A stretch of 22,324 nucleotides of DNA. Origin: a virus. Numbering within the stretch: the first letter of the stretch is position 1; every line of letters begins with the position of its first letter. Location: positions 1 through 22,324 of IMG/VR virus record IMGVR_UViG_3300047370_000200; one strand, 5' to 3'. Shown piece by piece: positions 7,701 to 16,272 of the stretch. The notes below the pieces were generated by a model. The model worked only from the letters and a program-made list of their open reading frames with translations. It ran no database searches and was not told the origin of the DNA. Made by a program: the position numbers and the translations under genes.

Positions 7701-9609
7701 GTGTTGGTTTAGATTCCATTAACTTTTGGAATTGAGCTTTTACTTTATCAGCTTGACGGTATGGAAGATTTGCTTCAGCAAAGTCAGACATTAATTTTAA
7801 TGATTTACTTATATCACCAATAGCCTCTTTGGCTGCTGTGCGACTAACCTGTTGCAATAATGTGTAATATTCTTTTTGTTTAAATTCTACTGCTGGTTTT
7901 TTCTGACGAATATTATTAATTCTATTAACAACCGTTTTTACTTTAGTTCCTTTAGGAGCATCAATAACTTCTCCTAACTGCTCGGTTCTTACTTGCAATG
8001 CTTCTGCTTGATCGAAGGGGTCTTTATTTTTATTTTCTCTAATTGTTTCAACTAAAGTTTGTTTAACTGCTTTTTCAATTTGTTTGTTTTCTAAAGGTTT
8101 TTCTGTAACAATTTCGTCAACTTTAGGCTCTACAGGTGCTTCTTTTTTAACAGGAGGTTTAGCTGCTTCTACTTCTGCTTCACGCTCAATACGAGCAAGA
8201 TCGTCTTGTAGTTTATTTTCAGTTGCTTTTATATCAGCTTTAGTTTGGTTTTCAATTTTATCTAATACTAAATAATCTTTACCATCACCAGATACTTCTA
8301 GTTTAATAAGCTCGCCATCATTTAAAGGTCTAAGTTTATTTGTAGGTCTTGGTGCTTCTGTTGGTACACCACGACTAGGCATCATATTAGCTCTAGCCAT
8401 AGCATCAATTTGAGCTGATTGGGCTCGATAGTTACTAATGTCTGTACGATAACTTTTAGTTAAAGCTGAAAAAACAATATCGTGACCAAGTAAATTACCT
8501 GCTTCCATTATTTTTTGAAAGTTATCCATTTCTGTGTTATTTATTATATCTTTATATCCACCTTCTTTGCCAGCAGATATAGCTGTATTAAGTAAGAAAT
8601 CTGCACCCTTAACAACAAAAGGATTTTTTAATGCACCAGAAATCGCAGGTGTACTAGTGTAAAGGCTTGTTACTAAATAAATATCTTTTCGTTCTTCCCA
8701 AGTAACATCTTCTGCCGTCATAGCTGCAAACAAAGATATTTTTTGTCCGTGTGCTAATGTGCTAAGAATACGTTTAGCTGTAAATTTTTTAGTTTCAAAA
8801 AGACCAGCACCTTTTATAGTTTGACCGCCTCTTGTCAATCCCATTTGATGTACACGACGTAAAAAAATTAATGTATCAGCAATAGAATTTAATGTAGTTA
8901 AAGTACCAGCTTCTTTTACATATCCTTCTTTGCCAAGATAATCTAAAAACGCTTGTTGTCTTTCTATTTGTCCTTTTGTAACACGACCACTTAACTCTGC
9001 AATATCATCAATTACTGGAATATCAAAATCTTCAAGTCCTATGTTTTGCATAAGACCTCTATATGCACTAGGAAAAAAATCAAGATATTTCCAATATGGA
9101 GTTAATCCACCTTCTTTTAAACCAGTTTCTATTGTTTCAGCAACTACTTCTCTACGATTTCTATATCCTGTATAAATACTTTGTAATACTTTTTCAAATC
9201 CAGTAGGTGCTGCTTTTATTTCACCTATACCTTCTCTACGAACTTCGTACTCATCTCGACGTAGCCATTTGTTCATTGTGTCAATAAGATCAATAGGCTC
9301 ACCAGTAACATCTTGTGCTTCTTGAATTTTGCCTGTCATTCCTGCTGTGGTAATACCATCAATACCACTATATGCTTCCATCATAGCTTGATGTTGTTCT
9401 TGAGGTATTTTAGTATTTATCTTATCTTGAACATAAGTATGATTAAATCCATACAACTCTTCTTCTGGGGTTGTTTGAGTGTCAGGAACAGTAATAGTTT
9501 TTTGCGATTTATATTGTTCATACAAATCTATAACTTCCTGCCTAGTTATATTAGGTTTACGTTCTTTTGCTGTTAATGCAAAATTTTTAAATTCAGAGGA
9601 AATAGACAT
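4720..9609 (-). CDS. Large internal virion / DNA-ejection protein (1629 aa)
   Basis: By position, third after tail tubular B and just before the fibres, this is the counterpart of T7 gp16, the largest ejected core protein. At 1629 residues it exceeds gp16 (about 1318). The N-terminal 450 residues are mostly helical and charged. A Lys/Pro/Glu linker lies at about 482-507 (KPPVKKEAPVEPKVDEI), followed by long coiled-coil-like helices. Near the C-terminus are hydrophobic segments: LLRMAFAFSS (about 1377), GYLAINNLIISGI (about 1427) and LGSLGASFSMVSSLID (about 1480). These could insert into the host envelope. I see no lytic transglycosylase signature at the N-terminus, unlike T7 gp16. The start overlaps the upstream stop (TAATG) with a weak ribosome site, so translational coupling is likely. 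Confidence 0.8.
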   Translation of the reverse strand: MSISSEFKNFALTAKERKPNITRQEVIDLYEQYKSQKTITVPDTQTTPEEELYGFNHTYVQDKINTKIPQEQHQAMMEAYSGIDGITTAGMTGKIQEAQDVTGEPIDLIDTMNKWLRRDEYEVRREGIGEIKAAPTGFEKVLQSIYTGYRNRREVVAETIETGLKEGGLTPYWKYLDFFPSAYRGLMQNIGLEDFDIPVIDDIAELSGRVTKGQIERQQAFLDYLGKEGYVKEAGTLTTLNSIADTLIFLRRVHQMGLTRGGQTIKGAGLFETKKFTAKRILSTLAHGQKISLFAAMTAEDVTWEERKDIYLVTSLYTSTPAISGALKNPFVVKGADFLLNTAISAGKEGGYKDIINNTEMDNFQKIMEAGNLLGHDIVFSALTKSYRTDISNYRAQSAQIDAMARANMMPSRGVPTEAPRPTNKLRPLNDGELIKLEVSGDGKDYLVLDKIENQTKADIKATENKLQDDLARIEREAEVEAAKPPVKKEAPVEPKVDEIVTEKPLENKQIEKAVKQTLVETIRENKNKDPFDQAEALQVRTEQLGEVIDAPKGTKVKTVVNRINNIRQKKPAVEFKQKEYYTLLQQVSRTAAKEAIGDISKSLKLMSDFAEANLPYRQADKVKAQFQKLMESKPTPAQFADRATTILDRATGRLQTIEKVIGIKDMSKRVDMTEAEMLRVVLKESQKAATGAVKSISDKIVSSQKEAQDIINSMPKSTRDKVIVPLRKIAGAKTDKTREKYLKQFNEQVAKVIDQYNIKQAKSDLNFAVTEARRLVKSRKVRPDIAKNIEDVITATDAGKLVDQLPKLKQKATSVEERQVLENIDLMLSVAKPKPISEMSASELRLTSDALNGYVHQMNKITQEIKLYSKSKSFYEAAVQKEIIASRPEIDLDSKARPLIDLTKKFKVGGELIPRGIAESLDYFNSKGEFTKYQTKLEQSEADIYKVILSVQDIMSPVATRMSKLNFSKNADKQEFTVTDSSGQSIKIKLGVADRSRIYLGYRDIETWNESTKVGWKAGTGRKTFFINESAYKDIENYMRKNNETEVSDAMVAAYRELSAYTDERSMEINGYPLSISTYTGARLRVGKNLSSEVLLKDIDLDKGRGFNEQFIQTFADSSGRFKARTNSDNPLLIYNPELMLNQTTRIVSLYFGRGSVLRDINNLINRMESKDSYKEGESFADRYEQIGRGVEYKAYKNYIKGLNEAGSPFKGERFGEKEVNKLIDSSMKYLGGRALKLNPKVASMQLASMSTAAAVMDSKYVKIMNNAFTTKPASIQEMSAKSDYLRARYDGRTGHIYSDQKISKKDERGFEMIKNMDAKVIGSIYRSMEQKVIDSKKELSNEQFNKEVENLVIDVIMKTQPSFEAVSRPSLAQSKNPLLRMAFAFSSQKNKLYYLNYKSAVKLVNKKEMGTLTQKDLQIAGRTAGYLAINNLIISGINTTAQELMEERLRQNFEAEGKLLREDFDVPAAERFAKNLLTVNLGSLGASFSMVSSLIDGFELTRTPFDAVLNDAKEFSEIQKMIYEWNVASKYGLGDEWFKQNGNNFISKSTKLGNIAVQPLTGINIANAYKWFVEAPTTLIKKSKETEYDKFQREIKELERDDENIPELLRIKTEEKILKDLTKNIKY

Positions 9610-11027
9610 TAATCAAACCCAATTTCATCAAAAAAAGTATTATAATCATTAGTATTATTTATTCTATTTTCGGCTTCTACGGTAGATGTTATCTGTAACA
9701 TATCTTTATAATCTTGTAGTTCTTTAAATGTATCTATTGACATATCTTCATCTAATACTTGATCAAAGGCTTTTATTAACGTTAAATGTTTTTGTATTGC
9801 TAAATCGCCTGTATATTCAATTGCAAATGCTTCAAAAGCATTATTAATTAATGCAAATGTTTCAGCTTGATCAGTAGTCATTTTAGTTTTTTTACTTATA
9901 CTAATTTGTTTTAAAAGATCGTTATAAACAATAGGTGAAAAATCTACGTCTTCTATTAGCATTATAATTCCATTTAACTCTTTATCTGTAATTTTTTTAC
10001 CTTTTAATGCGTACTCATTAAAGTCTTTTAAAATTTTAGTAAATTTAGCATTTTTTATAGGGTCTTGTAATTCAGCAGATGCTTGAGCATTTACAGACAT
10101 TGTTAATATTTTTAATTCTCTTTCAGAAATATTAGGATATTCTTTTCCATTAATGTAAAAAACATCTTGATCTAAACCTTCTAATTCAGTTGGAAACAAA
10201 TCTCCTGCTTCTAATTGTTTTTCATAAGAATCTAAAATACGACCTTGCTCTTGTTCTGCTTGTTCATCAGCTCGTTGATTTGCAATAAAAATTGAAGTTT
10301 GTAATCTATCAGAATCAGTTGGAGTAAAAGTGCTTTCAGCAAACATTTTTTCTGCTTTAGGTATATTTGTTTTTAATGTTGATGTTGTTACATTAAAATT
10401 TCTTTTTAAAGTAAATTTAGCTTTTTGTTCTACCGCCCAAGCTGGGGTGTACTCTTTTGAAAGACCAACGAGGTCATCTGTTGCTGTATTAAATTCAGCT
10501 TCGGTTCTTGCACCTGTTTCGGATTCTGCTCTTATAAGCTCTAAAGTATTAATTCTTTCTAAAGTATTATTAGCACCTACTGCTGCTATAGCTTCTATAT
10601 CAAATCTTTTATCTTCACCTATTCTTAAATAATTAATATCCTGCATAGATTGCGGAAGATATGTATTGCTATCAACAAGTTTATTTACATCCTGAGTAAA
10701 GGTATTAATTAACGCATTTGCTTCTTCTTCATTTTTAACATCTTTTAATGAATCTTTAAGTGCTTTTTGCATATTAGTATATTCAACACTAAACTTTTGT
10801 ACTTCGTTTTTGTTTTGTATTTCTTCTGTTTTTTTTCTAATATCGTCTTTTTGTTTTTGAAAAACATCAAACACATTACCAGCCGATTCAGCAACCGTTG
10901 CTAAAGTTTGAGCATCAGCACCAGCAGCTTGAATCATTGCACTAGCTACCCCACCGGTAATCATTTGAGTTCCTGTTTTTGCTGTAACTCCTACTTGTGG
11001 TTCATATCTTTTAAGTGAAATAGCCAT
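9609..11027 (-). CDS. Internal virion core protein, gp15-like by position (472 aa)
   Basis: The N-terminus (MAISLKRYEPQVGVTAKTGT) is followed by an Ala-rich stretch (ASAMIQAAGADAQTLATVAE). A long charged helical region then contains FDVFQKQKDDIRKKTEEIQN and KALKDSLKDVKNEEEANALI, and is probably coiled coil. No enzyme motif is visible. Its place between the small 143-residue core protein and the 1629-residue ejection protein matches T7 gene 15, although T7 gp15 is longer (about 747). It presumably forms part of the internal core or ejectosome. Start: ATG at 11027 overlapping the previous stop, with GAGG eight bases ahead. Confidence 0.75.
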   Translation of the reverse strand: MAISLKRYEPQVGVTAKTGTQMITGGVASAMIQAAGADAQTLATVAESAGNVFDVFQKQKDDIRKKTEEIQNKNEVQKFSVEYTNMQKALKDSLKDVKNEEEANALINTFTQDVNKLVDSNTYLPQSMQDINYLRIGEDKRFDIEAIAAVGANNTLERINTLELIRAESETGARTEAEFNTATDDLVGLSKEYTPAWAVEQKAKFTLKRNFNVTTSTLKTNIPKAEKMFAESTFTPTDSDRLQTSIFIANQRADEQAEQEQGRILDSYEKQLEAGDLFPTELEGLDQDVFYINGKEYPNISERELKILTMSVNAQASAELQDPIKNAKFTKILKDFNEYALKGKKITDKELNGIIMLIEDVDFSPIVYNDLLKQISISKKTKMTTDQAETFALINNAFEAFAIEYTGDLAIQKHLTLIKAFDQVLDEDMSIDTFKELQDYKDMLQITSTVEAENRINNTNDYNTFFDEIGFD

Positions 11028-11458
11028 TACATAAACCTCGTTATATCCGATTCAATACCCTTTATTAAAGCCTGTGTACCCTCAGCTTTTAAGGCATCTG
11101 ATTGTGCTTTTGCTCCCATACGAATTTGTTGTGCTTGTGTTTCTCCACCAATCATTGCAATATCTTGCTGACGTTCTAACTCTAATAAATCAAGTTGCAT
11201 ATTTTTAGCAGATTCAATAAGACTTAGCAAGTCCGTTCCTGTTTCTAATCCACCACGACCCGCAATACTTATACGCTGTTGTGCTTTAGCTTCACGTTGT
11301 TGTTTAACTAATCTGCGTGACTGAAAATCAATAGCTTGCTGTTCACCTTCGGCTTGTATTTCTGCAACCTTAGCATTATAATCGCCAATCATTCTAGCTT
11401 GTCTAGCTTGTCCTCTTTTGGCTGATCTACCAAATAAACCCGCAATAGTACCTATCAT
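11027..11458 (-). CDS. Small internal virion protein, gp14-like by position (143 aa)
   Basis: I place the start at the ATG at 11458, because GGAGGG (11472-11467) lies eight bases before it; the earlier in-frame ATG at 11476 would put that site inside the gene. The protein begins MIGTIAGLFGRSAKRGQARQ, a short hydrophobic helix followed by basic residues. It continues as an Ala/Gln/Glu-rich helix (AKVAEIQAEGEQQAIDFQSR, REAKAQQRISIAGRGG). Such small proteins with a hydrophobic N-terminus and a long amphipathic helix, placed just after tail tubular B, are the usual T7 gp14-type internal virion proteins. They are ejected first and insert into the outer membrane. The assignment rests on position and composition. 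Confidence 0.75.
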   Translation of the reverse strand: MIGTIAGLFGRSAKRGQARQARMIGDYNAKVAEIQAEGEQQAIDFQSRRLVKQQREAKAQQRISIAGRGGLETGTDLLSLIESAKNMQLDLLELERQQDIAMIGGETQAQQIRMGAKAQSDALKAEGTQALIKGIESDITRFM

Positions 11459-11459
11459 A

Positions 11460-14400
11460 TTAAGCACCCTCCGCATTAACGTGCGTAGCTATGCTTAGTA
11501 CCGTCATTGGGTATGGTAAGTCCTGCCGCACTTCTATTAGTTTTTCACGCTCATAATCTGACCCCACAAAGAATCTCTGTTGTCCAGTTTTTAAATCAAT
11601 CACTTGCCCTGATGGGTCTTGTGTATCCGCTACAGGGAATGTAGTTAGCTGTCTACCAGCCTCTCCAACCTTAGCACCCTTAGTCTTAAAGAACCGCACA
11701 ATAATCTTAGCTACAGCTTTGACTCGGCTTTGTGATAGCTTTTGATACAATGATGGCTCAATGGGCATAGGACGTAATGTGGAGGTGTAAGGCAATCCAA
11801 CAAGTAAAGTGTTATAATAGTCTGTTGTTGTAATCTTATTATTAGTTACAGTAACTTCTTCTACAAATGAATCATCACCTACTACCTGAACCTTCTTGCC
11901 ATTAATGTGGTCAAGTCCAGTAATCTCATTATAAACAAACTCAAATGTTAAAACAGATGGAGCAGCAAAATTATAATTAAGTATTACGCTATTGCTCCAA
12001 CCTGTAGTGGGTGCGTGTATATCATTTAAATCAGAAGAAGAACTAATCAAAGTGCTTCCACCAAAGAAAAAAGCTCTAAGTTCCCATACAGACCCAGTAA
12101 ATCTTATTTGAAGTGAACTGTCTGTTGAGTTTTCATATACTTTTTTACCGTTACTTATTTCATTTGTAAATTGATATGATCCATTAGCATTACTATTAAC
12201 ACCAGTAATCCCACTTATTGTTAAAGTATTGGTGTCGTATGTAAAATTATTTCCATTTAAATCTTGAAGTGTAATTGTATCTGGATCTTGACCTGTTCCT
12301 TTAAAAGATTTTCCATCAAGTAATGGGTCGTTAGTGTTAGATATTTTAATTACCTTGCCACTAATAGTGTCGCCTAATCCTGTTTTAGTTATTTCTAATG
12401 TTCCAAAAAGCGAACCTGTCCCTAAGTTTACTGAGTCAGCATTTTGAGCAGCTCCACCTTCTAACCTTTTACCAGAGTCTACATACCAATCTAAATCTTT
12501 TCGGGGATGAAACTTCTCAATGCAGTACTTACCATTACGCTCTACACAAACCCATACAGTATCTTCACCACCGTTATGAATAGATGCTGCACTATAATAT
12601 TTACCATCGGTATCTATTCTAGCCCACCCACGAACGTCTTGTCCACGCTCATAAGTTAATAGACAAGCGTCACCGTTTTCCTTTATGCACCAGATAAACT
12701 GGTTTGGTTGCTTTTGAATAAACATTTCAACAATACCAGAGTCGGTAATATCTTCGCTAATTAAGTTAAGATCATTACCAACAAAGGTATCCTCACCTTG
12801 AGAGTAAACCAACTCACGAACCTTTAATCCGTCACGTTGCACATATACAATAACATCGTTGGCTACCTCGGCTTGCAATGCCGCAGAACCGTATGCGTTT
12901 TCTACTAATGTAGTAATGTTGTTTTTTGTAATCAAAGAGTCACGGTCTGCCGAGCGGATAGATATTGCTGTACCCGCTGTACCCAAGAATAAGTACCGTT
13001 TGCTTTCTAACCACTTGGGTTCTTCTGGTGAATCGACTGTACGCTTGATAGCATCAGTAGATAGTTCTCCCGCAAGGAAGTTAAAGTTATCATTAAGAGC
13101 AGAAGCAAAAATATCTGCTGGTTGGTCTTTAGAACCTGCTAGCCATAGTCTGTTCTCAAAGAACTCAGATGCAGGGCAGAATCCACGATAAACAGAAAAT
13201 GCAGCTTCTGCCCAAAACAAAGTTGGATCAGGGTCTTGAGGAACAGTAGGATTATTAGGATCACTAAAGTTACCACCCTGAATCATTGATACTACAGTAG
13301 CGGTTGCTCTCGATGTTATTTCAATAACAGATGAAGCACTTGGTGTAAATGTTTGATCGGCTGCTATTAATGCGTATTCAAATGTGTCTGCATCAACTAC
13401 AGTAATTTGAGCTTCGATGTTTGGATTCGCTGTTGGTGTAAAACTAAGACCAGAAATAAGAACATAATCACCAGTAGATAATCCGTGTGCTGTAGCTGTA
13501 TCAATCGTTACTACATTGCTAGATAATACAGCACTATTAATTACTACACCAGCTCCAACTACTGAACTAATCGTTACCAAACCTTTATGATAAATATTAT
13601 CTGCTTCAATGCTAAACTGAAAGTCTTGAGTACTGGTTTGTAAAGTCCATTTTACTCTTAATTCTGTATTACCAGTTTCTGCAAAAGTAGAAGCATATTT
13701 AAAGTTTCTTTGAACACCGCCTCTTGTATCTCCTATTACCACATAGTCTAACCAGCTACCTCCATCTATACGTCTTTGTATAACAACAGACGCTTCCCAG
13801 TTTCCATCTGTTTCAAAAGACCAGTTAGAAAAACTAACGTCTAATGGTTCACTAGCAGCATCTTCGCCATTAGCAGTTCTTGTATCAGCTATTTCTTTTT
13901 TATCTGCTGCACGAATATGATCGATAGCCCAAAAAGAACCTTCGTGTCCCTTCTCAAATATTGCTGAACTAGCTGTTAATGTGGTTGTTCCTGAGTAAAT
14001 ATTTGGGCTAGGTAAAGATGGGTCAATAGTTGTAGATGTAATATTTACTTCTTGCAATGGAGGGTAAATATAAGAAATTGGTTCAATAGAAAACGTAGGA
14101 GTAATGGTTGTTCTTTTTAAAACTTGAGTTTCTTTTGTAGGACAAGTAAGAATTAATGTGTCATACTTACGGTTAAACTGAACTTGCCGTAGTTCCGTAG
14201 TAGTATAAGCAGGTACGGTTCCTATTACATCAACAGAAAAATTAGTTCCAGTTGCATCTTCATAATGTACTTTAGCGTAACTTGTACCTAGCTCTATAAC
14301 AAAACGAATGTCGCTAGAAAAATCAAACTCAATCATACGAGCTGGGTTAGTGCCATCTGGTGTATTTCCAGAACCCGCAAATTGCACAAACTCTGTACCA

Positions 14401-14546
14401 GCCCGACGTTCTACACCACCCTGTGGCAATACAATAAAGTTGTCAAGATCACGACAACCAGTTTTGTAAACTTGTAGGTCGTCACGACCATCCATCTTCC
14501 GAGATATTTCACCCGCATTAAACGCCTGTGTGTAATTAATAGCCAT
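11460..14546 (-). CDS. Tail tubular protein B, gp12-like, with an inserted domain (1028 aa)
   Basis: The N-terminus is diagnostic: INYTQAFNAGEISRKMDGRD, then YKTGCRDLDNFIVLPQGGVERRAGTEFV, the start shared by T7-like nozzle proteins. The middle holds the expected beta-propeller-like part (FFENRLWLAGSKDQPADIFA near residue 465, then IVYVQRDGLKVREL and CLLTYERGQDVRGWARID). A segment with an Ig-like look (SFSNWSFETDGNWEASVVIQ region) lies near 235-260. The conserved element GLDHINGKKVQVVGDD is at about 876. Between WYVDSG (about 685) and that element lie roughly 190 extra residues, including NGSYQF (about 787), NGKKVYEN and a closing PTTGW (about 848). T7 gp12 is about 794 residues, so the size excess is largely this insert. 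Role: distal tail nozzle. It overlaps tail tubular A by one base. Confidence 0.88.
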   Translation of the reverse strand: MAINYTQAFNAGEISRKMDGRDDLQVYKTGCRDLDNFIVLPQGGVERRAGTEFVQFAGSGNTPDGTNPARMIEFDFSSDIRFVIELGTSYAKVHYEDATGTNFSVDVIGTVPAYTTTELRQVQFNRKYDTLILTCPTKETQVLKRTTITPTFSIEPISYIYPPLQEVNITSTTIDPSLPSPNIYSGTTTLTASSAIFEKGHEGSFWAIDHIRAADKKEIADTRTANGEDAASEPLDVSFSNWSFETDGNWEASVVIQRRIDGGSWLDYVVIGDTRGGVQRNFKYASTFAETGNTELRVKWTLQTSTQDFQFSIEADNIYHKGLVTISSVVGAGVVINSAVLSSNVVTIDTATAHGLSTGDYVLISGLSFTPTANPNIEAQITVVDADTFEYALIAADQTFTPSASSVIEITSRATATVVSMIQGGNFSDPNNPTVPQDPDPTLFWAEAAFSVYRGFCPASEFFENRLWLAGSKDQPADIFASALNDNFNFLAGELSTDAIKRTVDSPEEPKWLESKRYLFLGTAGTAISIRSADRDSLITKNNITTLVENAYGSAALQAEVANDVIVYVQRDGLKVRELVYSQGEDTFVGNDLNLISEDITDSGIVEMFIQKQPNQFIWCIKENGDACLLTYERGQDVRGWARIDTDGKYYSAASIHNGGEDTVWVCVERNGKYCIEKFHPRKDLDWYVDSGKRLEGGAAQNADSVNLGTGSLFGTLEITKTGLGDTISGKVIKISNTNDPLLDGKSFKGTGQDPDTITLQDLNGNNFTYDTNTLTISGITGVNSNANGSYQFTNEISNGKKVYENSTDSSLQIRFTGSVWELRAFFFGGSTLISSSSDLNDIHAPTTGWSNSVILNYNFAAPSVLTFEFVYNEITGLDHINGKKVQVVGDDSFVEEVTVTNNKITTTDYYNTLLVGLPYTSTLRPMPIEPSLYQKLSQSRVKAVAKIIVRFFKTKGAKVGEAGRQLTTFPVADTQDPSGQVIDLKTGQQRFFVGSDYEREKLIEVRQDLPYPMTVLSIATHVNAEGA
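11467..11472 (-). promoter_or_regulatory. Ribosome binding site that fixes the 143-aa core protein start
   Basis: GGAGGG lies within the last codons of tail tubular B, eight bases ahead of the ATG at 11458. Confidence 0.6.
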
Positions 14547-15160
14547 TAGAATCTAGTGTCTTGGTGAAACCGTGAAAGTAAAAAGTCGCTTTCTTCCATT
14601 TCCCAATACTTGTTTTCTAATGTATCAACGCTTCGGGCTTGTGGAAGTATGAAATTGTTGTACTCTGAAATTAAATTGTTTTGCATTACTTGGTCTAGCT
14701 GCATAGGAACCGATAACTTAATAGCTAGGTTTTGTATTACAGCTTGCGTTAGGAATGCGTCTAGTGTGTTTACATCCTCAACTAATGATACATAACACAA
14801 GTAAACTGTTTTATAGTTACAAAGGATTGTACGACCTTCTACCACCCATTCTGTGCGATCATCGTAGGCTTCCTTATCGTCGTATACATTAACAACCCGA
14901 ACGCAGTCGTTAGGTAGTTGGTATTTGTATTCCCACTTAAATGCAGGTACTTCCGTTAGTCTAGTAAGTTCCGAACGTTTTAATGCACTATTCCACCGAT
15001 AGGTTCTTAATACTTCTTCTAGTGCTTGGTTAAAAAAGATATTACAGAGCTTTGCACTCTGCACAACCGCTTCTTGGTCATTTTGATTGATGTCAAGGGA
15101 GGCAATGGTGTCTGCTCCAATCTTAAGCAGAGCGTGATTACATATTTCAATCTTCGTCAT
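14546..15160 (-). CDS. Tail tubular protein A, gp11-like (204 aa)
   Basis: Typical start MTKIEICNHALLKIGADTIA, then ALEEVLRTYRWNSALKRSEL (about 46-65) and YKYQLPNDCVRVVNVYD (about 79-95), all characteristic of T7-like gatekeeper/adaptor proteins that sit between portal and nozzle. The length is close to T7 gp11 (196). The gene is preceded by GGAGG four bases from the ATG, immediately after the hairpin that follows the capsid gene. It ends in a one-base overlap (TAATG) with tail tubular B, so the two are probably translated together. Confidence 0.9.
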   Translation of the reverse strand: MTKIEICNHALLKIGADTIASLDINQNDQEAVVQSAKLCNIFFNQALEEVLRTYRWNSALKRSELTRLTEVPAFKWEYKYQLPNDCVRVVNVYDDKEAYDDRTEWVVEGRTILCNYKTVYLCYVSLVEDVNTLDAFLTQAVIQNLAIKLSVPMQLDQVMQNNLISEYNNFILPQARSVDTLENKYWEMEESDFLLSRFHQDTRF

Positions 15161-15181
15161 ATTACCTCCAAAATATAAAAT

Positions 15182-15221
15182 GGGGGACTTACACTAGCGG
15201 AGAAGGTCGCTAATAGCCCCC
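15182..15221 (-). terminator. Terminator-like hairpin after the major capsid gene
   Basis: Read on the coding strand, GGGGG (15221-15217) pairs with CCCCC (15186-15182). An inner stem ATTAGCG/CGCTAGT closes an eight-base loop. An A/T-rich run ATTTTATATTTT follows at once. It lies between the capsid stop and the tail tubular A ribosome site. T7 has its single late terminator (Tphi) in the same place, after gene 10. The U-run is broken by A residues, so read-through is likely; that would make it an attenuator lowering tail relative to capsid expression. Confidence 0.6.
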
Positions 15222-15229
15222 AAGTTTAA

Positions 15230-16201
15230 TTAGTCGATGTCTTCATCGCAACCGATTTGAACAACCTTTTCTTCTTCCATACGAACAGAACCGCAACGCA
15301 TTGCAGAGTAAGCATAGTAGTTGAATCGTTTGTCAGCACGTTTTGCAACGTCAGTCTCGATGTTCATTCCAATACCTGTGCGGATACCAGACTTAACCCA
15401 AGCGAAACACGCACGGATTTTATCTCCGTTCGGGTCAGCATCAGGAACATCATTAGTCCAGTTAGTATATGCAACTTCCCCGCTAGTAGTGTTAGCGAAA
15501 GGAATCAGGTTAGAAACAACAATATTGAATCCGTAGAAGGTATCAATAGAACCAGAAACCAACGCTTTAACATTCATAAAGTCGGTTGAGGTTGCTTTTG
15601 TATCTCCTAGCAAGTCTTCAATCTGTGCAGGTGTAACAGCCAAGTACGCTGTGTTTAACGGGTCGTCTAAGTCAACGCCAGCTTTTTGCAAGATAGCACG
15701 GGCGTCACGAATCTTATCGATTGTCAAACCTTGATTGTTGTTAAGAATTTTCTGACTAGTTCCGAGTACCGCAGGAGTACCAGCACCAGCTTTACCTGTA
15801 GGAGCGTCAGCAAATACACCAGTAAGAAACTCGATGTCTTTCTTCCGCATCAAAGCAGAAACCTGACGCTGTACATATTCAGACTCAGGGTTGATAAGTG
15901 TTTGAACCTTATCGAAACGGTCAAGCAACAAACCAACTTCGTAGCTATTCAAGTTTAGCTTACGACGTAAGTGTGAAATAGTATTGCTAGGTGAATCAAC
16001 CCCACCATTTGCAGTTCCTCCTGAATCTGTTATAACAGTAGCAGTTACAGAACCCAACTGATCGTAGTATGCGTCTTCACCAACAACGGTGTCTTCAAGA
16101 GACATACCAGTAAACTTACCGCCTTTTGTTTCAGCAACAAGATCAAGAGTCTTGCCATACTGATTAACAAACGCAGTATCAATTCCATTCAAAAAAGCCA
16201 T
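15230..16201 (-). CDS. Major capsid protein (323 aa)
   Basis: The protein starts MAFLNGIDTAFVNQYGKTLD and is of mixed alpha/beta composition without membrane segments. Features expected of T7-like capsid proteins include HLRRKLNLNSYEVGLLLDRF (about 82-101), SEYVQRQVSALMRKKDIEFL (about 106-125), and a C-terminal part with the alternating pattern GIRTGIGMNIETDVAKRADK. Its length (323) is near that of T7 gp10A (345). It follows the scaffold gene, has a strong ribosome site (AAGGAG, six bases before the ATG), its own putative promoter with a structured leader, and a hairpin after it. All of this fits the most highly expressed virion gene. The fold, probably HK97-like, is inferred from the family. 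Confidence 0.87.
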   Translation of the reverse strand: MAFLNGIDTAFVNQYGKTLDLVAETKGGKFTGMSLEDTVVGEDAYYDQLGSVTATVITDSGGTANGGVDSPSNTISHLRRKLNLNSYEVGLLLDRFDKVQTLINPESEYVQRQVSALMRKKDIEFLTGVFADAPTGKAGAGTPAVLGTSQKILNNNQGLTIDKIRDARAILQKAGVDLDDPLNTAYLAVTPAQIEDLLGDTKATSTDFMNVKALVSGSIDTFYGFNIVVSNLIPFANTTSGEVAYTNWTNDVPDADPNGDKIRACFAWVKSGIRTGIGMNIETDVAKRADKRFNYYAYSAMRCGSVRMEEEKVVQIGCDEDID

Positions 16202-16272
16202 TATAATCTCCTTATTTTAAATTTAGGCTCAATTAATTAATAATACACTAATCGGCTCTGATTATCTCACAA

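Noticed and set aside
11027-11476. Start of the small core protein at the ATG at 11476
   Set aside because: The ribosome site GGAGGG would lie inside the coding sequence; the ATG at 11458 has the right spacing to it.
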